In this document: positions 17,661-25,865 of the stretch, piece by piece
Layout of the letters: every line of letters starts with the position of its first letter
Numbering within the stretch: the stretch's first letter is position 1
Origin: Fodinicurvata fenggangensis DSM 21160
GTDB lineage: Bacteria > Pseudomonadota > Alphaproteobacteria > Kiloniellales > DSM-21159
NCBI RefSeq assembly: GCF_000686045.1
Contig: NZ_JMLV01000012.1
Coordinates: forward strand, 1 to 64,000
Direction: 5' to 3'
Length of the DNA: 64,000 nt
Notes under the pieces: generated by a model
What the model was told of the DNA's origin: nothing
Databases searched by the model: none
Seen by the model: the letters and a program-made list of their open reading frames with translations, nothing else
Made by a program: the position numbers and the translations under genes

Positions 17661-17672
17661 TTAACCGGTTAA
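17661..17672. promoter_or_regulatory. 12-bp perfect palindrome upstream of irr
   Basis: TTAACCGGTTAA lies 51-62 bases upstream of the irr start and about 160 bases upstream of fabA. It also forms a direct repeat of CGGTTAA (17658-17664 and 17666-17672). Candidate operator for either divergent gene; the binding protein is unknown. Confidence 0.4.
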
Positions 17673-17834
17673 TTGGAAGAAGTCGAAGTTGACCCTGGGC
17701 AATTTCCGATGTCAGGCTGTTAATGAGGCTTTCCGTAAGCGCTTGAGTCGCGTATTTCAATTTCCAAAATATCGGCACAGAAATATACCGGAACCACGCT
17801 TTTCATTCCCCATCAAGTTCCCTAAGGTGAGCCT

Positions 17835-18359
17835 GTGACTGAAAAGAAAAACAGCTATAGTTTTGAAGACCTTCTGGCCTGCGGGCACGGAACGCTATTC
17901 GGCCCCGGCAATGCGCAGTTGCCTCTGCCGCCCATGCTCATGTTCGACCGCATCACGCATATCAGCGAGGAGGGCGGCGATCACGGCAAGGGAGAGATCA
18001 TTGCCGAACTGGATGTCAGGCCAGACCTCTGGTTCTTCGACTGCCATTTCGAAGGCGATCCTGTCATGCCCGGGTGCCTGGGCCTGGATGCGCTCTGGCA
18101 ATTGGTCGGATTCTTCCTGGGCCGCACCGGTGCGGCCGGCAAGGGCCGTGCGCTCGGCGTGGGCGAGGTCAAGTTCACCGGCCAGGTTCTGCCCGATATC
18201 AAGAAAGTGACCTACAAGCTCAACCTCAAGCGTGTAATCCTGCGCAAGCTCGTCATGGGCATTGCTGACGGTACTGTACTGGCCGATGACAATCCCATTT
18301 ACGAGGCAAAGGACCTTCGTGTTGGGCTTTTCCAGGCCGAAAGCGTTTCCCAGGGATAA
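17835..18359 (+). CDS. fabA: 3-hydroxydecanoyl-ACP dehydratase/isomerase FabA
   Basis: A 174-residue hotdog-fold enzyme. Catalytic His71 ([12 protein letters not shown]) and Asp85 ([10 protein letters not shown]) correspond to His70 and Asp84 of E. coli FabA. FabA dehydrates 3-hydroxydecanoyl-ACP and isomerises the product to cis-3-decenoyl-ACP, the branch point for unsaturated fatty acids. The start is GTG 17835 with AAGGTGAG seven bases upstream. It heads a fabA-fabB-fabI run. Confidence 0.95.
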   Translation: MTEKKNSYSFEDLLACGHGTLFGPGNAQLPLPPMLMFDRITHISEEGGDHGKGEIIAELDVRPDLWFFDCHFEGDPVMPGCLGLDALWQLVGFFLGRTGAAGKGRALGVGEVKFTGQVLPDIKKVTYKLNLKRVILRKLVMGIADGTVLADDNPIYEAKDLRVGLFQAESVSQG

Positions 18360-18482
18360 TGGCGGACGCCGGGATAGCGAGGAACGCGGCAGGCTCTTGC
18401 GGCGCCTTGTCCTCTTCTCCCAGGAGGTACAGGGTGGCAGACTACCCGGATCTCACCATACAGCCAATTAAGGAATGATATC

Positions 18483-19703
18483 ATGCGACGCGTTGTCGTG
18501 ACCGGACTTGGAATCGTCTCGAGCATCGGGAACAACCGCGACGAAGTGGTCGACTCCCTGCGTGCCGGGCGTTCCGGTATCGTGAAGGCGGAAGACTATG
18601 CGGAAATGGGTTTCCGCAGCCAGGTCAAGGGTTCCATCGATATCAACCTGGAGGAACACATCGACCGCCGTCTGCGCCGTTTCATGGGCGACGGCGCCGC
18701 CTTCAACTACATCGCCATGCAGCAGGCCATTGCCGATGCCGGCCTTGAGGACAAGGAGGTCAGCCACGAGCGGACTGGCCTGATCATGGGCTCGGGCGGT
18801 CCTTCGACCTCGAATCAGGTGGAAGCGGCCGACATCGCCCGCAGCAAGGGAATCAAGCGCATTGGCCCCTACATGGTGCCGCGCTGCATGTCCTCGACAA
18901 ACTCGGCCAATCTTTCGACATCGTTCAAGATCAAGGGTATCAGCTATTCCATCTCGTCCGCCTGTTCCACATCGGCACACTGCATCGGCAATGCCGCGGA
19001 AATGATCCAGTGGGGCAAGCAGGACGTCATGTTTGCCGGTGGCGGCGAAGAGCTGCACTGGAGCCTTTCCATGCTCTTCGATGCCATGGGCGCCATGTCC
19101 TCGCACTACAACGACACGCCCGAGAAGGCCTCTCGGCCCTATGATACCGGGCGGGATGGCTTCATCATCTCGGGCGGCGGCGGTGTGCTGATTCTTGAAG
19201 AGCTGGAACACGCCAAGGCACGGGGCGCCAAGATCTATGCCGAGATTGCCGGCTATGGGGCCTCCTCGGACGGGGATGACATGGTGGCCCCCTCCGGAGA
19301 GGGCGCCGTGCGCTGCATGCGCCAGGCCCTGGAAACCCTGGAAGGGCAGCGGGTTGACTATATCAACACCCATGGCACCTCGACACCGGTGGGTGATGGC
19401 ACGGAACTGCAGTCCATCCGCGAGGTTTTCGGCAACGACCTGCCCCGCATCAGTTCCACCAAGTCCATGACAGGGCATGCGCAAGGCGCAGCCGGTGTCA
19501 CGGAAGCCATCTATTCGCTGCTGATGATGGAAGAAGGCTTCCTGGCCCCCTCCATCAACATCGACGAGCCCGACCCGGAGGCCGAAGGCATCCCCATCGT
19601 TCAGAACAAGAGCGAGGAGGGTGAATTGAACTGCGTTCTCTCGAATTCCTTCGGTTTCGGAGGCACCAACTGCACCCTGGCCATGCGGCGGCTTCAGGAA
19701 TAG
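18483..19703 (+). CDS. fabB: 3-oxoacyl-ACP synthase I FabB
   Basis: A 406-residue thiolase-fold condensing enzyme. The catalytic triad is visible as Cys161 ([12 protein letters not shown]), His in [11 protein letters not shown] and His in [14 protein letters not shown]. The length, the [11 protein letters not shown] signature and the FabA neighbour point to FabB, which elongates the unsaturated intermediate made by FabA, rather than FabF. A ribosome site AAGGAA precedes the ATG. Confidence 0.95.
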   Translation: MRRVVVTGLGIVSSIGNNRDEVVDSLRAGRSGIVKAEDYAEMGFRSQVKGSIDINLEEHIDRRLRRFMGDGAAFNYIAMQQAIADAGLEDKEVSHERTGLIMGSGGPSTSNQVEAADIARSKGIKRIGPYMVPRCMSSTNSANLSTSFKIKGISYSISSACSTSAHCIGNAAEMIQWGKQDVMFAGGGEELHWSLSMLFDAMGAMSSHYNDTPEKASRPYDTGRDGFIISGGGGVLILEELEHAKARGAKIYAEIAGYGASSDGDDMVAPSGEGAVRCMRQALETLEGQRVDYINTHGTSTPVGDGTELQSIREVFGNDLPRISSTKSMTGHAQGAAGVTEAIYSLLMMEEGFLAPSINIDEPDPEAEGIPIVQNKSEEGELNCVLSNSFGFGGTNCTLAMRRLQE

Positions 19704-19742
19704 CGCGCCGGCGACCTCAGCAACACGACAAGAAAGGGCTGG

Positions 19743-20570
19743 ATGAACATGGGCTTGATGAGCGGCAAGCGTGGCCTCGTAATGGGGGTCGCAAACGACC
19801 ATTCGATCGCCTGGGGAATTGCCAGAGAGGTTGCCAATGCGGGCGCCGAACTTGCCTTTACCTATCAAGGCGAGGCCTTCGGGAAGCGCGTGAAGCCGCT
19901 CGCCCAGTCACTGGGAAGTGATATTCTGTTGCCGTGCGACGTGGACGACAGCGACGGCGTTGCCAACACCTTCGCCGAGCTTCGCAAGCACTGGGACAGC
20001 CTGGACTTCGTGCTGCATGCTGTCGCCTATTCCGACAAGGACGAGCTGAAGGGACGCTATCTGGACACAAGCCGGGACAATTTTGCCAAGACCATGGCGA
20101 TTTCCTGCTATTCCTTCACCGAGGTCGCGCGTGAAGCCCAGTCCATGATGACCGATGGCGGCGCTCTGCTCACCCTGACCTACCTGGGCGCCACAAGGGT
20201 CACGCCGAACTACAACGTGATGGGTGTGGCCAAGGCCGCCCTCGAAGCCAGCGTTCGCTATCTGGCAACCGACCTGGGTCCCAGGAATATCCGCGTGAAT
20301 GCCATCTCGGCCGGACCAATGCGCACTCTGGCGGGCTCGGCCATCGCCAATGCGCGCTTCACCTATGGCTGGAGCCGGGACCAGGCCCCCCTGAACCGTT
20401 CCGTGGAACTCGACGAGGTCGGCGGGGCTGGTGTCTACCTCATGTCTGATCTGGCCGAAGGCGTCACCGGTGAAATCCACTATGTGGACTGTGGCTATAA
20501 CCTGATCGGCATCCCAAGTCCGCAGCGGATGACCCAGAGCGAAGTCGACAAGGCCCGCACGAACGACTGA
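19743..20570 (+). CDS. fabI: enoyl-ACP reductase FabI
   Basis: A 275-residue short-chain dehydrogenase-fold protein. NAD-binding is indicated by GVANDHSIAWGIA, and the catalytic Tyr-x6-Lys by the TPNYNVMGVAKAALE segment. It catalyses the last step of each fatty-acid elongation cycle and is the usual triclosan target. It follows fabB by 39 bases and completes the fab run; the start could be ATG 19743 or 19749. Confidence 0.95.
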   Translation: MNMGLMSGKRGLVMGVANDHSIAWGIAREVANAGAELAFTYQGEAFGKRVKPLAQSLGSDILLPCDVDDSDGVANTFAELRKHWDSLDFVLHAVAYSDKDELKGRYLDTSRDNFAKTMAISCYSFTEVAREAQSMMTDGGALLTLTYLGATRVTPNYNVMGVAKAALEASVRYLATDLGPRNIRVNAISAGPMRTLAGSAIANARFTYGWSRDQAPLNRSVELDEVGGAGVYLMSDLAEGVTGEIHYVDCGYNLIGIPSPQRMTQSEVDKARTND

Positions 20571-20716
20571 TCATCACCATCAGTCTTTGCGCAAACCCTG
20601 CTCCGCGTACAAGTCTGGTTGACTACGGGTGAGGGTGAGCAGCTGCCAGCATTGATCCCAGGCAAGGCGAGACGGGCCTCGTCCACAAGACCTTTTTGGC
20701 CACAGAGTCTTCCGGA

Positions 20717-20880
20717 TCAATAGCTGCCCCGGATCATCCGGGCCAGGCGCGGATCTTTCAGGATGAAATCGTGGACCAGCGCCATCACGATATGGCCTGC
20801 CAGGGCACCAACAGGGCCATGACCCAGTGCAGAGTCCGGCTTATCAGGCCATAGCCCTGTCTGTGATCCATCCATACCAT
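20717..20880 (-). pseudogene. cytochrome b561 remnant (internal deletion)
   Basis: On the minus strand, one frame from ATG 20880 reads a cytochrome b561 N-terminus (GYGLISRTLHWVMALLVPWQ) and stops at once. A second frame through the same junction reads a b561 C-terminus (GHIVMALVHDFILKDPRLAR) ending at TGA 20717-20719. The C-terminal part retains the His-x6-His haem/helix-4 pattern of the family. All sequence encoding the middle of the protein (about 120 residues) is missing, so this is a deletion-scarred relic. The flanking 20571-20716 contains nothing I recognise. Confidence 0.7.
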
Positions 20881-20902
20881 GTTCAGTGGAAGAGTCCGGG
20901 GG

Positions 20903-23878
20903 TTATTCCAGCAAGCGGTTCCACCAGCCACGCTTTCGTGGCCGCTTCTGCTGCTGAGGCTGCGCGCTGTCGTCTCCAGCTACCGTCTCTCCGGTCTCTG
21001 GCTCGTCCTTCGAAGTGTCCTGGCCATGGCCATTCTCACGCGTGGCGCTTTCGGTCTGAACTGGCTCGCTGGACTGCTCGGTAACCGGCTGTGTCTGGCC
21101 ATTGCCCGATGCAGCCACGTCAGCACCCGCGCCCGATTCGTCCGCCGCGTTTGTTTCAGCGGCGCTCTCGTCCTGCGCCTTCTTTGCGGTGGACTTGCGC
21201 GTCGAGGTCCTGCGCCGGCTGGAAGCTTTCTTCACCGGTTTTTCGTCAGGTTCGCTATCCTGCGCAACAGCATCCGCATCCCCTGCTGAAGCAGCCTCGG
21301 CTGTGGCAGTGTCCTCAGCGCTCTCGGTAGGCTCGCTTTTCTTGCGCGTGCGTCGGGTGCGCTTTTTCGGAGCGTCTTCAGTTGCCTCGCCTTCGGCCGG
21401 AGTCTCCTCGGTGGGCTCAGCTGCTTTCCGGCGGCGGCTCCGACGCGGTTTGGCGGGTGCCGCCTCTTCCTGCTGGGCTTCTCCTTCCGCAGAACCAGCC
21501 GCCTCTTCGCCAACGTCAGCAGAGGCGCTGTCTCCAGCACCGGCTTCAACCGCCGCAGCTTCGGCATCCGGCTTCCGACTGCGCCGCGTGCGGCGCCTGG
21601 GCTTCGGCTTCTCTTCCGCGTTTTCCACGGCCTGTTCGGCGCTTTCCTGACCGCTGCTGTCCTGAGGGTCAGCACTTACTTCAGCGGACTGCTCATCCGA
21701 GGGCTGCTGCGGTGCAGCTTCACCGTCACCTTCGTCCCTGTCCGTAGAAGATTCACCCTCGCTATCCCGGGATTCCGCCTGCTGGCTGTCTTCTCCATCC
21801 CGACGGCCACGACGACGGCGGCCGCCGCGACGACCACGGCGACGGCGGCGGCTCTTCTGCTCTTCAGTTTCCTCGTCCTCACCGCCACGCGCCTCTGTAG
21901 AGCCGGCTTCTGTAGAGGAGGTGTCCTCCTCGTCCCCGTCTTCGGAGTCGGCTGCGCTCTGGCTTTCCGTACTTTCCGTACTTTCCTTGTCGTCGCCTTG
22001 ACCTCGGCGACGGCGGCCACCCCGACGGCCTCGGCGGCGGCGGTTGCCCTCTTCGTCGCTCTGCTGACGGCGGTCCTCGTCCTCGGAGGCAGACGCAGTC
22101 TCTTCGCTATCGGCTTCGGACTGGTCCTCGGCCTGGGTGGCCTCGCCGGGAGCCTTCGACGAGTCATAACTCAGGCGCTGCAGGGAAAAGTCCTGGGGGC
22201 CAAGTTCGCTGTCCGTCTGTACGACCACCTGCAGGTCGAAACGTTCCTCGACACGCCGCAGGTCTTCGCGCTTGTCATTGAACAGCGTCATCATGACCTC
22301 GACCGGCAGCCGCACTTCGACCTTGCCGCCGCCACGCCGCACGGCCTCGTCGGTCACGGCCCGCAGGAGGGTAGAGCTCACCGCATCGGGCGAACGCAGG
22401 TGACCCGTTCCACGACAGACCGGGCAGGCAATGTTCACCGTTTCGAACAGGCTGGGGCGCAGACGCTGGCGCGACAGCTCCAGAAGACCGAACGGACTGA
22501 TCCGTCCCAACTGGATACGCGCGCGGTCATTGCGCATGGCTTCCTTCAGGCGCCGCTCGACCTCACGATTGTGCTTGGAATCCTCCATATCGATGAAGTC
22601 GATCACCACCAAGCCTGCCAGATCGCGCAGGCGCAACTGACGGGCCACTTCGTCGGCGGCCTCCACATTGGTCTTGAGCGCCGTTTCCTCGATATGCCGC
22701 TCCCGTGTGGAACGGCCGGAGTTCACGTCGATCGAGACCAGCGCTTCGGTGGGATTGATGACGATGGACCCGCCGGACTTGAGCTGGACCGTATGGCTGT
22801 ACATGGCCTCCAGCTGTTCTTCCACCTGATGGCGATGGAACAGCGGCGCGGACGGATCGTTGTAGTGCGTAACCCTGCGGGCGTGGCTGGGCATCAGCAT
22901 CTTCATGAAGGCCTTAGCGGACTTGTAGCCCTCCTCGCCCTCCACGAGGATATTCTCCATGTCGCGGGTATAGACATCGCGGATGGCCCGCTTGATCAGG
23001 TTGGCTTCCTCGTGGATCAGGCAGGGCGCCGTCGAGGACAGCGTCGTGTTGCGGATATCGTCCCACAGCCGCAGCAGGTATTCGTAGTCCCGGCGGATTT
23101 CAGTCTTGTTGCGTTGACTGCCGGCCGTGCGCACGATAACGGCCATCCCGTCCGGGATATCCAGCTCGGAGACCACGGATTTCAGGCGCTTGCGATCTGC
23201 GGCATTACTGATCTTGCGGCTGATCCCTCCGCCCTTCGCGGTGTTGGGCATCAGCACGCAGTAGCGTCCGGCCAGGGAGAGGTAGGTCGTCAGCGCGGCA
23301 CCCTTGTTGCCGCGCTCTTCCTTTGTGACCTGGACCAGCATCACCTGGCGGCGCTTGATCACCTCCTGGATCTTGTAGCGGCGCAGCAGCTGGATGCGCC
23401 GGCGTTCGACCTCATCGTCCTCGTCACCGCCGACCGTATCGACGGAATTCTCGGTGGCGATCTCCTCGACGGAGCTGTCACCCCCCGGCTCGTCATCCTC
23501 CTCGTCACGGCCATTGGACGGGGTGGACTGACGGGTTCCTCCGTCGTCGTGATCCTCGCCATTCCCCTCGCTCTGGGACTCCTGGGCGCGCTGCTCCGCT
23601 TCCTCGGCAAGGAGCTTTTCGCGATCGGCGATGGGGATGCGGTAATAGTCGGGGTGGATTTCGCTGAAGGGCAGAAAGCCGTGGCGATTGCCCCCATACT
23701 CGACAAAGGCCGCCTGAAGCGAAGGTTCGACCCGTGTTACCTTGGCAAGATAGATATTGCCCTTGAGTTGGTGCTTGGTGGCTGTTTCGTAGTCAAATTC
23801 TTCAACCCGATTGCCATTGACCACCACCACCCGGGTTTCTCCCTGGCGGGTGGCATCGATTAGCATGCGTTGTGCCAT
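20903..23878 (-). CDS. rne: ribonuclease E
   Basis: A 991-residue RNase E. The N-terminal RNase H/S1 part (1-90) is interrupted by an acidic insertion (about 93-165), as seen in alphaproteobacteria. The DNase I-like catalytic region has the Mg2+ aspartates in SIDVNSGRS and VVIDFIDM. The Zn-link is CPVCRGTGH. From about residue 600 the protein is a long, disordered tail of alternating acidic and Arg-rich blocks (RRRRGRRGGRRRRG, repeated), likely for RNA binding and degradosome assembly. Function: endonucleolytic mRNA decay and rRNA/tRNA processing. Confidence 0.95.
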   Translation of the reverse strand: MAQRMLIDATRQGETRVVVVNGNRVEEFDYETATKHQLKGNIYLAKVTRVEPSLQAAFVEYGGNRHGFLPFSEIHPDYYRIPIADREKLLAEEAEQRAQESQSEGNGEDHDDGGTRQSTPSNGRDEEDDEPGGDSSVEEIATENSVDTVGGDEDDEVERRRIQLLRRYKIQEVIKRRQVMLVQVTKEERGNKGAALTTYLSLAGRYCVLMPNTAKGGGISRKISNAADRKRLKSVVSELDIPDGMAVIVRTAGSQRNKTEIRRDYEYLLRLWDDIRNTTLSSTAPCLIHEEANLIKRAIRDVYTRDMENILVEGEEGYKSAKAFMKMLMPSHARRVTHYNDPSAPLFHRHQVEEQLEAMYSHTVQLKSGGSIVINPTEALVSIDVNSGRSTRERHIEETALKTNVEAADEVARQLRLRDLAGLVVIDFIDMEDSKHNREVERRLKEAMRNDRARIQLGRISPFGLLELSRQRLRPSLFETVNIACPVCRGTGHLRSPDAVSSTLLRAVTDEAVRRGGGKVEVRLPVEVMMTLFNDKREDLRRVEERFDLQVVVQTDSELGPQDFSLQRLSYDSSKAPGEATQAEDQSEADSEETASASEDEDRRQQSDEEGNRRRRGRRGGRRRRGQGDDKESTESTESQSAADSEDGDEEDTSSTEAGSTEARGGEDEETEEQKSRRRRRGRRGGRRRRGRRDGEDSQQAESRDSEGESSTDRDEGDGEAAPQQPSDEQSAEVSADPQDSSGQESAEQAVENAEEKPKPRRRTRRSRKPDAEAAAVEAGAGDSASADVGEEAAGSAEGEAQQEEAAPAKPRRSRRRKAAEPTEETPAEGEATEDAPKKRTRRTRKKSEPTESAEDTATAEAASAGDADAVAQDSEPDEKPVKKASSRRRTSTRKSTAKKAQDESAAETNAADESGAGADVAASGNGQTQPVTEQSSEPVQTESATRENGHGQDTSKDEPETGETVAGDDSAQPQQQKRPRKRGWWNRLLE

Positions 23879-24394
23879 AAAAGCGTGACTCCAGTTCGCG
23901 CCCGGCGGCGGCCTTGCCCCTCAGGGGTGGCGCTGCCGGCAACGCAGAAATAAGTTGGGTGTAAGACTTCATTTCGAACGGCTCCAGAAATGGTACTGCG
24001 GTTCCCACCAGGTGAGACTGTCTCTCCTGCCGGTCATGCTTTGCGCTGTTTCTTGACTGCGAGTCTGCATGTAACCGACTTCCCGGTTGAAAGGGCGGCA
24101 ACCCATCAGTGGGTTGCAAGCCGTCCTGGACGAATCCTGCTAAACCTGCCGCGATGAACGACGATCCTTGGCGGCGCCTTATCGAAATGCCGCGCCTGCT
24201 TTCGGGCCGCTTCACGGAAGATGTTCGAAGAAGCACTGCTTGCATCAAACATTCAGGCAACTCCTACCCTATTAGGGCAAAAGCGCCACGGCAATGCTTT
24301 TGCGCAACAAAACTGTCGAAACTTTCTATTTTCATTGCACAGGGGCCACGAGGAAGCTATCCTTCATAAGCAAGGAGATTCAGGAAGATAGGCA
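23879..24394. promoter_or_regulatory. divergent rne-amiC intergenic region with probable long rne leader
   Basis: Over 500 bases without a gene. On the minus strand (rne leader) there are two clear hairpins: GCAACCCA-tcag-TGGGTTGC at 24098-24117 and CCCCTGAGGGG near 23918-23928. A possible rne promoter (TTGCCG-17-TAGGGT on minus) lies near 24250-24290, which would give a leader of several hundred bases. E. coli rne has a long autoregulatory leader; equivalence here is inference. Confidence 0.4.
24335..24363 (+). promoter_or_regulatory. candidate sigma-70-type promoter of amiC
   Basis: TTGCAC (24335-24340), a 17-base spacer and TATCCT (24358-24363), about 32 bases before the amiC ATG. Confidence 0.45.
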
Positions 24395-25633
24395 ATGATC
24401 TTAAACCGCATTTACATGGTGAGCGCGGTCAGGGCGACAATTCTCCTGTTTCTCGCTTTGCTTGCGAGCCTGATTCTGGCCGGAAGTGCTGCCGCCAAGC
24501 CCTTGGTGGAAGATGCGCGACTCGGTCTTCATCCGGACAAGACGCGTTTCGTTCTGGAACTCAGCGAACGTCCCCAGTACCGGATCTTTACGCTCGTCTC
24601 CCCCTACAGGCTGGTCATTGACCTGCCTGAGCTGGACTGGCCCGACCGCCAGGAAACGACCCCCCAGGCGAAAGGCCTGGTCTCGGCCCTTCGGTATGGA
24701 CTCTTCACCCCGGGCACGAGCCGTGTGGTTCTGGACCTGTCCCGGCCTGCGGAAGTTTCGGAGATCCTGACCCTGCCCCCGCGTGACGGGCGCCACCACC
24801 GCCTGGTCGTGGACATGGCAGAGATTGAACCGGCCGTCTTTCGCAAGCGCGTGCAGCGCAAGGTCCATCGCTCCGATGATGCACTCAGGCAGGCATCGCT
24901 TGCCATGCCATCGCCCCCACGAAAGCCGGCGCAGGACCAGCGGCCGACCATCGTCGTGGATGCTGGCCATGGAGGTGTTGATCCGGGGGCCATAGGCGTT
25001 TCCGGCACGCGCGAAAAGGATCTGGTCCTGACCTACGCCCGTGCCCTGCAGGACAGACTGAAAGCGTCCGGAGCGTACAACGTGGTCATGACCCGCGACG
25101 ATGACCGCTTCATCCCCCTGCGCGGCCGTGTGGACATTGCAGAGAAGCACAACGGCGATCTCTTCATCTCGCTGCACGCCAACACCAATCCCTCCAGCCG
25201 GGTCAAGGGCGCATCGGTCTATACGCTGTCTGAAAACGCCTCGGACGCCGAGGCAGCCGCACTGGCCGCCAAGGAGAACCGCTCCGACGTCATTGCAGGC
25301 GTCGACCTCTCGAGCGAGAACCCCGACGTCTCGCAGATCTTGATCAGCCTTGCGCGACGCGACGCCATGAACAGCTCGAAAAGTTTCGCCAATGTAACCG
25401 TGGAGGAACTGGGCAAGCGCGTTGACCTGTTGCGTAACACCCATCGCTTCGCGGGCTTTGCCGTGCTCAAGTCCGCTTCGGTTCCCTCGGTGTTGTTCGA
25501 GATCGGGTACATGTCACACCCGGCCGAGGAGCAGCAACTGCAGTCCGCCGCGCACAGGAAGAAGTTGATCGAAGGCCTGGTCCAGGCCATAGAACGGCAC
25601 TTTGATGTCCAGCAGGCCTATAACCGCAACTGA
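24395..25633 (+). CDS. amiC: N-acetylmuramoyl-L-alanine amidase AmiC type (AMIN + Amidase_3)
   Basis: A 412-residue exported protein: signal peptide (about 1-35, ending AGSAAAKP), N-terminal AMIN septal-targeting domain (about 40-140) and a C-terminal zinc amidase domain. Zinc and catalytic residues are in VVDAGHGGVDPG (His), TREKDLVL (Glu), FISLHANTNP (His) and LFEIGYMSH (Glu). It splits septal peptidoglycan by removing stem peptides during daughter-cell separation. Ribosome site AGGAAGATAGGCA. The class A PBP gene follows on the same strand. Confidence 0.93.
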   Translation: MILNRIYMVSAVRATILLFLALLASLILAGSAAAKPLVEDARLGLHPDKTRFVLELSERPQYRIFTLVSPYRLVIDLPELDWPDRQETTPQAKGLVSALRYGLFTPGTSRVVLDLSRPAEVSEILTLPPRDGRHHRLVVDMAEIEPAVFRKRVQRKVHRSDDALRQASLAMPSPPRKPAQDQRPTIVVDAGHGGVDPGAIGVSGTREKDLVLTYARALQDRLKASGAYNVVMTRDDDRFIPLRGRVDIAEKHNGDLFISLHANTNPSSRVKGASVYTLSENASDAEAAALAAKENRSDVIAGVDLSSENPDVSQILISLARRDAMNSSKSFANVTVEELGKRVDLLRNTHRFAGFAVLKSASVPSVLFEIGYMSHPAEEQQLQSAAHRKKLIEGLVQAIERHFDVQQAYNRN

Positions 25634-25865
25634 ATCGCCCTTCTATCCGCGGATCACTTCGTCCGCAGGGCAGATACACGCGGGCTGGTTCAAGCCTGTG
25701 CAGATTGTGTGAATTGAAGAACCTGTCACGGACTCACCTCATGATTCGATGCAACACTGTCGCGAATATGCCATAATCTTGAACGTGAATAGGGATCATT
25801 CGGATGTGAAATGCCTCCGTCTCCTCTCGAACGGTCCTTTCCTGCAAGTGAACTGAACGGTTGGT

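Noticed and set aside
21998-23863. 621-codon open frame on plus, opposite rne
   Set aside because: It lies wholly antisense to the RNase E gene; no domain is recognisable and codon bias is that of a shadow frame in GC-rich DNA.
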